Shown: positions 50,306-59,275 of the stretch, piece after piece
How the letters are laid out: every line of letters begins with the position of its first letter
Numbering within the stretch: the first letter of the stretch is position 1
Assembly: GCF_038443385.1 (NCBI RefSeq)
Contig: NZ_CP151726.1
Span: 7,626,001 to 7,690,000 of the forward strand
Direction of reading: 5' to 3'
DNA: 64,000 nucleotides
Source: Stieleria varia
GTDB lineage: Bacteria; Planctomycetota; Planctomycetia; Pirellulales; Pirellulaceae
The notes under the pieces: model-generated
Told to the model about the DNA's origin: nothing
Database searches by the model: none
The model's input: the letters and a program-made list of their open reading frames with translations, nothing else
Translations under genes and position numbers: made by a program

Positions 50306-51652
50306 TCATCCCAACTCGGTCAGTCGCCCGCTGCTATCACCGATCGATTCGGCTGGTGTACCCATCTTATCCAGCATGGACAAGAACAGGTTGCCCATCG
50401 GCACTTCTTTGCCTGGCACAATGAAACGACCTGTTTCAATCTGACCGCCAGCGCTGCCGGCGAGTACGATGGGCAAGTCATCGTGCCGGTGACGATTGCC
50501 GTCGCTGATGCCGCTGCCGTAGAGCACCATCGATTGATCGAGCAGCGACTGCTCTCCGTCTGAGATCGAATCGAGTTTTTGCAAAAAGTAAGCGAATTGC
50601 TCGATCAAGTAGTGGTCGATCTTTTGCAACTTTGCAACCGTCTCCGTTTTGTCACGATGGTGACTCATCCCGTGATGGTCATCGTTGATCCCAAGTTGCG
50701 TGTAACGACGATTGCCGCCTGCGTTGTCCAACATCAAGGTGGCAACTCGTGTGGTGTCGGTTTGAAAAGCAACCGCCATGAGATCGAACATCAGCTTGGC
50801 GTGTTGTTCGAACTGATCAATGGGGCCGAACGGGACCTCCAAATCCGGCATCGCCGCCGCGTCTTCTTTCTCGGATCGTTCAATACGTTGTTCAATTTCG
50901 CGGACCCCCGCAAAATACTCGTCGATCTTTTGCCGGTCGTTTTTGCCAAGTCGCCCCATGATCTTTTCCGCATCGCCACGAACAACGTCCAAGATGCTGC
51001 TGCGAAAACGATTGGTTTTGCGTCGCTTGGCGGAATCCCCGTCGCCAAACAGGCGTTCAAATGCCAGGCGTGGAATCGTCTCCTTGGGCATCGGCTGGTT
51101 CTCATTTCGCCAAGAGATATTGGACGAGTAGGCGCAACTGTATCCCGAGTCACAACTGCCGGCGTTGCGGCTGCCGACCAAACCGAGTTCGATCGAAGAC
51201 AACCGAGTCTGTCCTGAGAGTTGTGTCGCAGCGACTTGATCGACCGAGACGCCCAGTCGGATACTGCCACTGGTCTTCAGGGGGCGTGCGGCTGTCAAAA
51301 AGGTCGATGCGCACCGCGCGTGGTCACCCGCGCCATCTTTGTACCCGCGTCCGTTGTCATGTGCCAAATCGGAGATCACATTGAGCTTGGACTTCATCGA
51401 CTCCAGCGGCTGCAACGACTTCGAGAGCTGCCAGTCCTTGCCGCTGCCGGTCGGCTTCCAGTCCGGCACGATAACGCCGTTGGGGACGAATACAAATGCC
51501 ATCCGAACAGGCCGTTGGATCGAATCGGCGGATGCGAATGCGCTGCGACTCAGCGGCGTCATGGCTTCCAGCAATGGCAAGCCCAATGCAACGGCGGAGC
51601 CACGCAGGATCGTTCGACGATCCATCAAGGGTTTCAGTGATCGGCTGTCCAT
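50306..51652 (-). CDS. DUF1552 protein, Tat-exported
   Basis: About 448 residues from the ATG at 51652 with GGAG upstream. The N-terminus MDRRTILRGSAVALGLPLLE is a Tat signal. Conserved stretches MAFVFVPNGVIVPDWKPTG, GDHARCASTFLTAA, ATLMLDNAGGNRRYTQLGIN, DDHHGMSHHRD and SMVLYGSGISDGNRHRHDDL are typical of DUF1552 and its DUF1501-like relatives in planctomycetes, which are always found with a DUF1592-type cytochrome protein, as here (2-nt gap). The pair is thought to act in the periplasm in an unknown redox or degradation process. His-rich motifs may bind metal. Confidence 0.9.
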   Translation of the reverse strand: MDSRSLKPLMDRRTILRGSAVALGLPLLEAMTPLSRSAFASADSIQRPVRMAFVFVPNGVIVPDWKPTGSGKDWQLSKSLQPLESMKSKLNVISDLAHDNGRGYKDGAGDHARCASTFLTAARPLKTSGSIRLGVSVDQVAATQLSGQTRLSSIELGLVGSRNAGSCDSGYSCAYSSNISWRNENQPMPKETIPRLAFERLFGDGDSAKRRKTNRFRSSILDVVRGDAEKIMGRLGKNDRQKIDEYFAGVREIEQRIERSEKEDAAAMPDLEVPFGPIDQFEQHAKLMFDLMAVAFQTDTTRVATLMLDNAGGNRRYTQLGINDDHHGMSHHRDKTETVAKLQKIDHYLIEQFAYFLQKLDSISDGEQSLLDQSMVLYGSGISDGNRHRHDDLPIVLAGSAGGQIETGRFIVPGKEVPMGNLFLSMLDKMGTPAESIGDSSGRLTELG

Positions 51653-51654
51653 GA

Positions 51655-54210
51655 TCAGTTCTCCGTTGCAGGTGTTTGGAATCGAAACGGTCGACTGAGC
51701 ACGACTTGCGTGATCAGGTCGACCAATCGGTGATTGTCTTCGCGTGTGTTTTCCATGATTTGGTCGATGACACATCGATCCGTGGGGGCCAGCTCGCGGC
51801 CGATGGCAAAGGTCAACAGCCGCCGGGTGAGTGTTTTGGAAAACGCGGTTTGCTCGCTCTGGCTCAACATCCGGCTGAGCTCACTCGCCGAGTTGAATTC
51901 GCGTCCATCAGGCATCTCACCGGACGAATCAATGGGGTGTCCATTCTCCATCGTCCTGAACCGGCCAATCGCATCGAACTGATCCAAACCGAACCCCAGT
52001 TGGTCCATCACTCGATGGCAAGACGCACAGGTCGGTGATTGCCGATGCAATTCCAACTGCTCTCGAAACGTTGCATCAGCCGATGCGACTTTCGCTTCGT
52101 CCAGCAATGGAACCCCGGCAGGCGGTTCCGGGGGCGGTGTTCCAAGAATATTTTCAAGGATCCATTTTCCGCGTTTGACGGGACTGGTCCGAGTCGGACT
52201 GCTGGTCAATGTCAGAATTCCGGCGTGGGCAAGCAGTCCGCGACGTGGGGTAGCGGCAAGCGAGACCCTTTGAAATCCGTCCGCATCGAAATCCAGCTCG
52301 TAGTGTTTGGCCAACTCGCGATCGACAAAGGTGTAATCCGCGGTCAGGAATTCTGAGACCGGCTTGTTTTCGTGCAACACATCCAGAAACAGCAACTCGG
52401 TTTCGCGAGCCATTGCGTTCCTGAGCGACGGTGTCAACGCAGGAAACTTCTCAGCATCCGCCGTGTGCTCCTCCAGGTTTCGCAAACCCAACCACTGGGC
52501 GGCAAACTGAGACGCCAACGCATCGGACTTTGGGTCACGCAACATGCGAGTGATCTGCGAACGCAACATCGCCTCGTCCAGACGCCCCTTGTCGGCCGCC
52601 TGCAACAGTTCGTCGTCAGGAGTGCTGCTCCACAAGAAATAAGCCAAACGTGTCGCCAACTGATGTTGCGTCAACGCGACGTCTCCGCTGTCGTCTGGTT
52701 TTGCATCGGCGGGCGGTGTCTCGACACGATATAGAAAACGTGGGGAGACGAGGATCGCCGAAATCGCGACTTGCATTCCGACATAAAACGACTCTCCTTG
52801 ATCGGTCGCCATCTCGACCAACTGGGCATATGGCGCGACGTCATCGTCACTGACCGGTCCTCGGAACGCGAGTCGCATCAGTGGTTGCAGGGAGTATGCC
52901 GCCGTCTTGCTCACATCGCTGTATCGCCCTCGTCGGCGGGGAGCGACACGGCGGACCAGCTTACTTTGGAATGGCGGCAGTACATCGGGCTCGTATCGCG
53001 ACGGCCCGTCGATCGAAATCGCACGAAACATGAACGGATGGTCGGACTTGTCAAAGTTGCGTTCGGGCGGAACCGGTGTGCTGAGCTTTTCCAAGACGGA
53101 TTTCATTCGCTTGCCGTCCAAACGATCCAGCTCTTCGAAACGCGACTCGCCAACGACAAGCTCTCGATCGTCATGAATCACATCAAAGAACAAACGTTGC
53201 TCGCCGGCGGGCAAATCCAACTTGGCAGAGAAACTCTCTGACCCTCCGCTGCCACCGTAATACTTCAGCTCACCGGTTGCTCGCAGGATTCCTGCTGCGT
53301 CAAAGATCGCGACGGTGCGTGGCTTATCATCAGGCAACGTGTTGCCGCCACGCACAGAGATTCGATACTCGCCAGCAAAGGGCGGTTTGATGTCCAGCCA
53401 GATAAAACTTTCTTTGTCGAGAAATCGACCGTTGAAGCTGCCGACTTTGAAATTGCCGTAAACCGGTAAACGATCCGGCGCGACGTCCAGATCAAGTCGT
53501 GGCAAGGTGTCTGGATCAACGATCGCCGCGGAGGCGACTCGTTCCGCCGCCGCCATGTATTTTTCCAACAGCATCGGCGACAACGACAGCACATCGCCGT
53601 TGTTATCAAATCCCGCGCCAACTTCATCGGACGGGAAATCATCCGCAGGTTGGATGTCGATGCCGAACAGATCTCGAACCGAATGGTTGTACTCCGCTCG
53701 ATTCAATCGACGCGCGGTGACCTTGCCCGATTTGGGCGTCAGATCACAACCGACGGCGTAGAGTGTCGACTCGATCGAATCCACAAACCGCTTGCGTTCG
53801 TCGATACTGGGCAGTTCGCTGTCATCGGGCGGCATCGCTCCAAAGCGAACCATTTCCAAGACGCGGGCGGTAACGGCGGTCGCATTGGAGTCCAACGTTT
53901 CGAACCCGCTCAAATCCAAACCGGCCTCCAGATTGTCCTCGCTATGACAATCGATGCAAAACTGCTGCATCAGTGGCCAGCCGGTGGCTTTCCAATTCTT
54001 CAATGCGTCCCTGCTATGGTCAGAGCTCTCATTAGACGACTCGGATGTGGCATTGGCTTGGGCAGGAGCAGCGAGATCACCCGACGGCTCGCCGGCTTGA
54101 ATGCCGATGCCGAACGAAAGAATCACCGCGATCACCGTTGAGACGGCGATTCGGCGAACGCCACGTCGTGGCGCAGCGCAAACAGATGGAGAGATCCGTT
54201 GAGCGGACAA
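51655..54210 (-). CDS. DUF1587/DUF1592/DUF1588/DUF1585 cytochrome-type protein
   Basis: 851 residues; the frame starts with TTG at 54210 and the true start is uncertain. A hydrophobic leader (RRIAVSTVIAVILSFGIGIQA) is followed by a haem-binding CIDCH (about residue 85), then DUF1587 (RRLNRAEYNHSVRDLFGID), DUF1595/DUF1592 (LATRLAYFLWSSTPDDELLQ), DUF1588 (RRGLLAHAGILTLTSSPTRT) and a second CxxCH (CASCHRVMDQLGFGLDQFD), ending in DUF1585. This domain order is one of the signature families of planctomycetes. Periplasmic, haem c. Operon with the DUF1552 gene. Function unknown. Confidence 0.9.
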   Translation of the reverse strand: MSAQRISPSVCAAPRRGVRRIAVSTVIAVILSFGIGIQAGEPSGDLAAPAQANATSESSNESSDHSRDALKNWKATGWPLMQQFCIDCHSEDNLEAGLDLSGFETLDSNATAVTARVLEMVRFGAMPPDDSELPSIDERKRFVDSIESTLYAVGCDLTPKSGKVTARRLNRAEYNHSVRDLFGIDIQPADDFPSDEVGAGFDNNGDVLSLSPMLLEKYMAAAERVASAAIVDPDTLPRLDLDVAPDRLPVYGNFKVGSFNGRFLDKESFIWLDIKPPFAGEYRISVRGGNTLPDDKPRTVAIFDAAGILRATGELKYYGGSGGSESFSAKLDLPAGEQRLFFDVIHDDRELVVGESRFEELDRLDGKRMKSVLEKLSTPVPPERNFDKSDHPFMFRAISIDGPSRYEPDVLPPFQSKLVRRVAPRRRGRYSDVSKTAAYSLQPLMRLAFRGPVSDDDVAPYAQLVEMATDQGESFYVGMQVAISAILVSPRFLYRVETPPADAKPDDSGDVALTQHQLATRLAYFLWSSTPDDELLQAADKGRLDEAMLRSQITRMLRDPKSDALASQFAAQWLGLRNLEEHTADAEKFPALTPSLRNAMARETELLFLDVLHENKPVSEFLTADYTFVDRELAKHYELDFDADGFQRVSLAATPRRGLLAHAGILTLTSSPTRTSPVKRGKWILENILGTPPPEPPAGVPLLDEAKVASADATFREQLELHRQSPTCASCHRVMDQLGFGLDQFDAIGRFRTMENGHPIDSSGEMPDGREFNSASELSRMLSQSEQTAFSKTLTRRLLTFAIGRELAPTDRCVIDQIMENTREDNHRLVDLITQVVLSRPFRFQTPATEN

Positions 54211-54665
54211 AGGCGAGTCTGCAGGTTTGAAGGCAGGACCGAAGTGTGATCAAAAGGGCGATAGAGCCCTCGCCAGAACATCAAGGTGACGTCTGACCAG
54301 CACGCATCGGCTGAAAGGGGTAGGTTTGAAATCCCATTGTAGCGCTCTGGCAAAAGGTTTCCAGCCAAGCAGCGGCAATTGGGCAAAATAGGAGGATGCT
54401 TACCAGGCTCTTATCGTCGAATCTCAGGTAAAACGCCCTGTTTATGGCATTGTTTCCAGCAAAACGCCCTTCAGAGGGGGGGCTTGGATAAGGGGAATCG
54501 GCGAAAACCGCCGCTCCGAACTACTGTCATGCATCAACTTCAACAGATGACGTGTGCACAGGGCCGGGACTTTGACGCTCCCATGACTGAATCATTGAGG
54601 CTCAGAATGGAGCGATTTTGTGTCAGGAAGAAAAAGGCAAGACAGCCAAGAAGGCTTTCTCAACA
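54211..54665. other. Spacer with no recognised feature
   Basis: 455 bp between the cytochrome gene start and the next gene stop. A few poly-G and AAAACGCCC direct repeats, no gene, hairpin or known repeat seen. It must contain the promoter of the DUF1592-DUF1552 operon. Confidence 0.5.
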
Positions 54666-54923
54666 TCACTTCTGATCAGCTGCAGTTGAAGCGTCGGCAG
54701 CGTAAGATTCGAGAAAGTTGCATTCGCTACATCGGTGAGTTTCAACTCGCCGCCGATCCCTGATGTGTTTCGTTTGAAAGAATCCGTGCTTGTCAAAATA
54801 CTCTGGATCGATTGACACCCACTCTGTCGGGGTTAGATCGACTTCAAGGACAGGCATATTCTTTTCAAGAAGAAATCCCGCAATCATCTCACCACCGCAC
54901 TTTGGGCACACGCGTTTTTTCAT
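54666..54923 (-). CDS. Small zinc-ribbon protein (PF20097/DUF6487-like)
   Basis: About 85 residues. The ATG at 54923 is preceded by GGAGGA at ideal spacing, so I prefer it to the ATG at 54941. CPKCGGEMIAGFLLE at the start and CSEC (HRCSECNFLESYA) near residue 70 form a zinc ribbon. The arrangement, with a beta strand pair between, resembles the small PF20097/DUF6487 proteins of unknown function. Cytoplasmic. No obvious partner nearby. Confidence 0.8.
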   Translation of the reverse strand: MKKRVCPKCGGEMIAGFLLEKNMPVLEVDLTPTEWVSIDPEYFDKHGFFQTKHIRDRRRVETHRCSECNFLESYAADASTAADQK

Positions 54924-55150
54924 CGGTTCCTCCAATGACATCGTTGAATGTTTCTGGATGGGCAGCTACTCATCCACATCGTACTGATTGGCTCAAGGCT
55001 TCTCGTGCAATCAAGTATACATCACCTGCTCCGAGCTTGCCTTTGCACCCTGACTGAGCGGCTATCCATTTAGGGCGGCTGCTTCCATTTTCAAAGCAAA
55101 TGAAGAGTTGGTCACTTTCCAGGATCCCCGGGATCTCATTATCGTTCTCT

Positions 55151-55372
55151 TTAGGAGGAACGTCTGTTCTTACGAGTCCGACGTTCTACATAGCACATTC
55201 CAACGAACACCAACGCCAGCAGAATCGTTGACTGAGGAAGTCCGAGAGGGCGTGGTAGCAGATAGAGAAAAGGAAAAACAGAATCGATCGTTCGAATGCA
55301 TCCCGGAACACAAAAACTGATCACGCAGAGAAACAGCATTCGCTTGTCGATTTGAGAGGCGGGCTGGTTCAT
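55151..55372 (-). CDS. Small membrane protein coupled to the hydrolase gene
   Basis: 73 residues with two hydrophobic segments (MLFLCVISFCVPGCIRTID... and STILLALVFVGMCYVERRT) and a basic C-terminus. Its ATG overlaps the stop of the hydrolase gene as TAATG, which supports translation. No family recognised. Confidence 0.6.
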   Translation of the reverse strand: MNQPASQIDKRMLFLCVISFCVPGCIRTIDSVFPFLYLLPRPLGLPQSTILLALVFVGMCYVERRTRKNRRSS

Positions 55373-56295
55373 TATTCTGGTTCATTTCTCGGCGGAGCGT
55401 GTTTCTCGGTCGTGGATTCGCCAGTACGCAAGTGACGGTTGAGAAAACCCAGGACCTGCTGCCGGTATGCTTCGCGGTCATGATTCAGCAAATCAACGTG
55501 TGCCGCACCGTCGGCCAGCCAAAGACTTTTGGGTTCGGGGGCCGCCTCGAACATCGCACGCGTTTCGGATTCCGTCGTGTGTCGATCCGATGTTCCAGAG
55601 GCGATGCACACTGGGCACTCGATCTGAGAAAGGTGGTCGATGGGACGAAGATCCGATGGAGAAATCCCCAGACGCAGTTGAAGCTGAATCAACAAGAGCG
55701 ATGTCGGGATTGGCGAAAGCGGCCCCAGTTTTGCGGAAACGCGATTGTCGATTGCAGCGTGTATGTTGGGATAAACCGACTCGAGCACCAGTGCGTCGAG
55801 GTCCAACGGTGAAGCCAACAAGGCCGCCGCGCCACCGAGGGAAACGCCAATCACACCGATCGGTTCGCCCGGATGTTCACGGCGAGCGTATTGAACCGCG
55901 GCGCGTACATCGTGTTGTTCCAGATGCCCAACCGTGATGACCTCGCCAAGGCTCTCGCCGTGCGATTGCAGATCAATCATCACCGTCGCGTATCCCGCGT
56001 CGTGAAGCAACCTCGCACGCTCGACCATCGACAGACGAGAACCCCGGATGCCGTGTAACAATACAACCACCCCATGACCGCGATCGGGTCGAGTGTGCCA
56101 ACCAGAGATCGTCGAACCGGAATCACTGGTCAGAGCAATGGTTTTTGTGTTCCATCCAATCGGAGCATCACCGATCACACAAGGACACGGCGCCACGAGG
56201 GCGCCAGCGACGAACCAGGACACGATCAAACCACCGGCGCACAGACACGACGCAACCGTCAGTAAACGTTTGATCGTTTTTCGTGTGGGTGACAT
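55372..56295 (-). CDS. Alpha/beta hydrolase, membrane-anchored or secreted
   Basis: 307 residues, ATG start. An N-terminal hydrophobic helix (LLTVASCLCAGGLIVSWFVAGALV) anchors or exports it. Hydrolase core: VVVLLHGIRGSRLSM (oxyanion), IGVIGVSLGGAAALL (nucleophile Ser in GVSLGG), then ASGTSDRHT (acid) and DGAAHVDLLNHD (His). This is the layout of serine aminopeptidase/BAAT-like hydrolases. Substrate unknown. Co-translated with the small membrane protein that follows. Confidence 0.88.
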   Translation of the reverse strand: MSPTRKTIKRLLTVASCLCAGGLIVSWFVAGALVAPCPCVIGDAPIGWNTKTIALTSDSGSTISGWHTRPDRGHGVVVLLHGIRGSRLSMVERARLLHDAGYATVMIDLQSHGESLGEVITVGHLEQHDVRAAVQYARREHPGEPIGVIGVSLGGAAALLASPLDLDALVLESVYPNIHAAIDNRVSAKLGPLSPIPTSLLLIQLQLRLGISPSDLRPIDHLSQIECPVCIASGTSDRHTTESETRAMFEAAPEPKSLWLADGAAHVDLLNHDREAYRQQVLGFLNRHLRTGESTTEKHAPPRNEPE

Positions 56296-56394
56296 CGCTT
56301 TGTTTTTGTTCTTATCGTTTGATTGACCAGCCCAAGCGTGGGTTGGTCAAAAGTTGGCGTTGACATTGTTTTTCCAGTCCGTGTTTTTGTCCCA

Positions 56395-56510
56395 TGCATC
56401 GCAATCAGAGTGAGCCTCAGGCGCTAGCCGTGGGCCGGCACCACAATCCGCCTCAGGCCCACGGCTAGCGCCTGAGGCTCACTGGGGGCCACCAGCTGCG
56501 CCGGGAGAGG
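56395..56510. repeat. Inverted, diverged copy of the element duplicated at 28552-29274
   Basis: The reverse complement of the right end of the 361-bp unit matches from TGCATCGCAATCA to about CACCAGCTGCGCCGG. It includes a perfect 27-bp inverted repeat (56410-56436 with 56456-56482; core GTGAGCCTCAGGCGCTAGCC). Beyond 56510 the similarity fades. It lies after the thrS stop in the 400-bp spacer 56296-56696, which has no gene. Confidence 0.88.
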
Positions 56511-56696
56511 TGACAGAAACTCGCGGAACGCCATAGTGCCACAACCCCGAATTTTGAACAGCCCAGCGTAGGCCTGGGCTGTCAAAGCATTGGTCTTGAC
56601 AGGCAACTTCCATTGGCCGGTTTTGTTGCTCCATTTGGAAGATACGCCGAAGGCGTTTAACAACATAGCTCAGTGAATCGCGTGCATAATCCAGAA

Positions 56697-58901
56697 CTAG
56701 CCTTCGTTGCCGGTAGCTCCGGTCTCGACTGCTGGGGCTGCGGAGCCCTTGACGGCTTGGCGGACGGTGCGGTCGGCAACTTCTTTTTGCAACCTTGCGA
56801 TCGCCTGGGCGACCGGCATGCTGCCGAGATCGCCGTCGATGCGGTCTCGCAATGCCACGTGCCCCGTCTCGGCTTCCTTGGGTCCGACGACGGCCATGTA
56901 ATTGACCAAGTCGAGTTGCGCGTTGCGAATCTTCGCTTGCACTTTGCCGCCGGTGGAGTCCACCGTCACCTTCAAACCGGCTTCGTCCAACTGACGGGCC
57001 ACCGCCACTGCGTAGTCGAGCGACTTGTCGCTCAGCGGCAACACGCGGATTTGCTCGGGCGAAAGCCACATTGGGAACGCACCGGCGAAATGCTCGATCA
57101 ACATGCCGGTGAATCGCTCCAACGATCCGAACGGTGCTCGGTGAATCATCACCGGGCGGTGCGCCGAGTTGTCGCTGCCGTTGTACTCCAACTTGAAACG
57201 CTCGGGCAGATTGTAGTCCAGTTGCACCGTTCCCAATTGCCACGATCGTCCGATGCAGTCCCTGACCATGAAATCGGCTTTGGGGCCGTAGAAAGCGGCT
57301 TCGCCTGGCTCCTCGTTGAACTCCAACCCCGAGTTCTCCAGCACGTTGCGTAGAGATCCTTCCGCATTGTCCCACTGTTGCTCAGAGCCGACATACTTGC
57401 TGCTATCCGGGTCACGCAATGAAAGCTGGACACGGTAGTCATCCAGTCCGACCGACTTGAGAACAAACTTGGTCAGTTCGATCGTCGCACGGAATTCATC
57501 TTCGACTTGATCGGCGGTACAGAAGATGTGCGCGTCGTCTTGGGTCAAGCCACGAACGCGGAGCATACCGTTGAGTTCACCGGTTTGCTCATGACGATAG
57601 ACGGTTCCAAACTCAAATAACCGCAGGGGCAACTGGCGATAGGAACGCGGTTGAGCTTTAAAGATATGACAGTGGTGCGGGCAATTCATCGGCTTGAGCA
57701 AGTATCGCTCGTTATTGTGCTGCCATTCGTTGAGCACAGCGATCTTTTGCTCATTGGTCATCGATGGTTTGTAGTTGGGCAACTCGACACCCAAGGTCTC
57801 GACCGCCGCCATCAGTTTGTCTTCGCCATCGGCATCGATCGTGCCGGATTCCAATCGACGACTCCAGGCGTCGAGCAGTCCGCCGACCTCGCTGCCGAAC
57901 AGTGGCGCGAATTGGCTGTCACGATAATAGGGAAAGTGGCCGCTGGTTTCGTACAGTTCCACGCGTCCGATGTGCGGGCTGTAGACGGGATCGTAACCTC
58001 GTGAGAGCAGTTCGGTTCGCAAAAAGTTCTCCAGGGTGACACGAACGCGAGCCCCCTTGGGTAACCACAAGCACAACCCCTGGCCGACTTCGGGATTGAT
58101 CGCGAACAGCCCATGCTGCTTGCCCAGCACACGGTGGTCTCGACGCTTGGCTTCTTCGATCTGCTCGAGGTAGTCCGCCAATTCTTTCTTGTCAAAGAAC
58201 GCGGTGCCGTAGAGACGTTGCAGTTGACGCCCGGAGGTATCACCTTTCCAGTGAGACCCCGCGATGCTCATCAGTTTGATCGCTTTGATCTTGCCCGCAT
58301 CGGGAATGTGGGGGCCGCGGCACAAGTCCACGAATTCACCTTGGCGATAAAAGCTGACGGTGTCTTGATCGGCCAAGCCGGTGTCGATGTGCTCGACCTT
58401 GAGATCTTGGTTCAGATCGTCGCACAGTTTTCTGGCTTCGTCGCGGTCGATGACGAAACGCTCAAAGGGTTCCTTGTCCTTGATGATCTTTTTGATCTCG
58501 GCTTCGATTTTGGGAAAGTCGTCTTCGCTGATCTTTTCCGGGATGTCAAAGTCGTAGTAGAAGCCGCCTTCGGTGGTCGGGCCGAACGCCAACGAGACTC
58601 CCTCGTAAAGTCGCATCACGGCCCGAGCCATCACGTGGGCCGCCGAGTGACGCAGCACGTCCAGGGCGTCGGGGTCGCGGCTGGTCAACAATTTCAACGA
58701 GAGCGGTCCATCACCGGTGGCCAGCTCACCCAACGGACGGTCGGCATCGACGATCTTGCCATCAACTTCGGCTGCGATGACGCTGCGAGCCAAGCCTTCG
58801 CTGATCCCCTTGGCCACATCCATCGACGTGGTTTGGGCGGGGTGCTCGGCGAGGGTTCCGTCGGGCAATTGGACTTGGACGCTGGGGGCTGCGGTGCTCA
58901 T
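56697..58901 (-). CDS. thrS: Threonyl-tRNA synthetase with insertion
   Basis: 734 residues, ATG start. Domains: TGS (1-65, [20 protein letters not shown]), editing domain with [11 protein letters not shown] (HxxxH), class II catalytic core with motif 2 [17 protein letters not shown] and motif 3 [11 protein letters not shown], zinc ligand Cys in MNCPHHC, and an anticodon-binding domain from about 625 ([20 protein letters not shown]). It is about 90 residues longer than the E. coli enzyme. About 65 extra residues (about 336-400, [20 protein letters not shown]...) lie between motif 1 and the MNCP element. The C-terminus has a short Ala/Gly tail. Confidence 0.95.
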   Translation of the reverse strand: MSTAAPSVQVQLPDGTLAEHPAQTTSMDVAKGISEGLARSVIAAEVDGKIVDADRPLGELATGDGPLSLKLLTSRDPDALDVLRHSAAHVMARAVMRLYEGVSLAFGPTTEGGFYYDFDIPEKISEDDFPKIEAEIKKIIKDKEPFERFVIDRDEARKLCDDLNQDLKVEHIDTGLADQDTVSFYRQGEFVDLCRGPHIPDAGKIKAIKLMSIAGSHWKGDTSGRQLQRLYGTAFFDKKELADYLEQIEEAKRRDHRVLGKQHGLFAINPEVGQGLCLWLPKGARVRVTLENFLRTELLSRGYDPVYSPHIGRVELYETSGHFPYYRDSQFAPLFGSEVGGLLDAWSRRLESGTIDADGEDKLMAAVETLGVELPNYKPSMTNEQKIAVLNEWQHNNERYLLKPMNCPHHCHIFKAQPRSYRQLPLRLFEFGTVYRHEQTGELNGMLRVRGLTQDDAHIFCTADQVEDEFRATIELTKFVLKSVGLDDYRVQLSLRDPDSSKYVGSEQQWDNAEGSLRNVLENSGLEFNEEPGEAAFYGPKADFMVRDCIGRSWQLGTVQLDYNLPERFKLEYNGSDNSAHRPVMIHRAPFGSLERFTGMLIEHFAGAFPMWLSPEQIRVLPLSDKSLDYAVAVARQLDEAGLKVTVDSTGGKVQAKIRNAQLDLVNYMAVVGPKEAETGHVALRDRIDGDLGSMPVAQAIARLQKEVADRTVRQAVKGSAAPAVETGATGNEG

Positions 58902-59275
58902 GTTTTTCTGGTGTTTTGAGAGGAAATAAGTCCTGGCGCTCGGAACGATTGAGGCTGGACCAGACTCAAAGGATGATGGGGGTAACCGACTAACGTCAAT
59001 CCCGATTGATTCACGTTGGAGGGCGAGGCGGAGCCGGACCTGACAACGGCCCTTGAATCTGCGGTCTCGCTAGGCCTTTTGGAGGGTAAAATAGGTCGAA
59101 TGGTTCGTTTCCAGGGATCGCGACGGGCTATCACTTGCCTGGCGGGGTTTCAAGCGGGTGGGGTTTCAACGGGCATCGTTTCAACAACCAGGGTTTCAGC
59201 AGAAGGTGTTTCCGCGTGATACACTGAACGCACCGCTTTTCTTTTCCCGTTCTCTGACCAGACCTTGCTCTGCGT
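58902..59275. other. Divergent promoter region between thrS and a kinase gene
   Basis: 374 bp. No tRNA-like T-box or other riboswitch structure recognised upstream of thrS. Near 59150-59210 there are imperfect direct repeats of GGGTTTCAAC/CGTTTCAACA. Confidence 0.5.
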
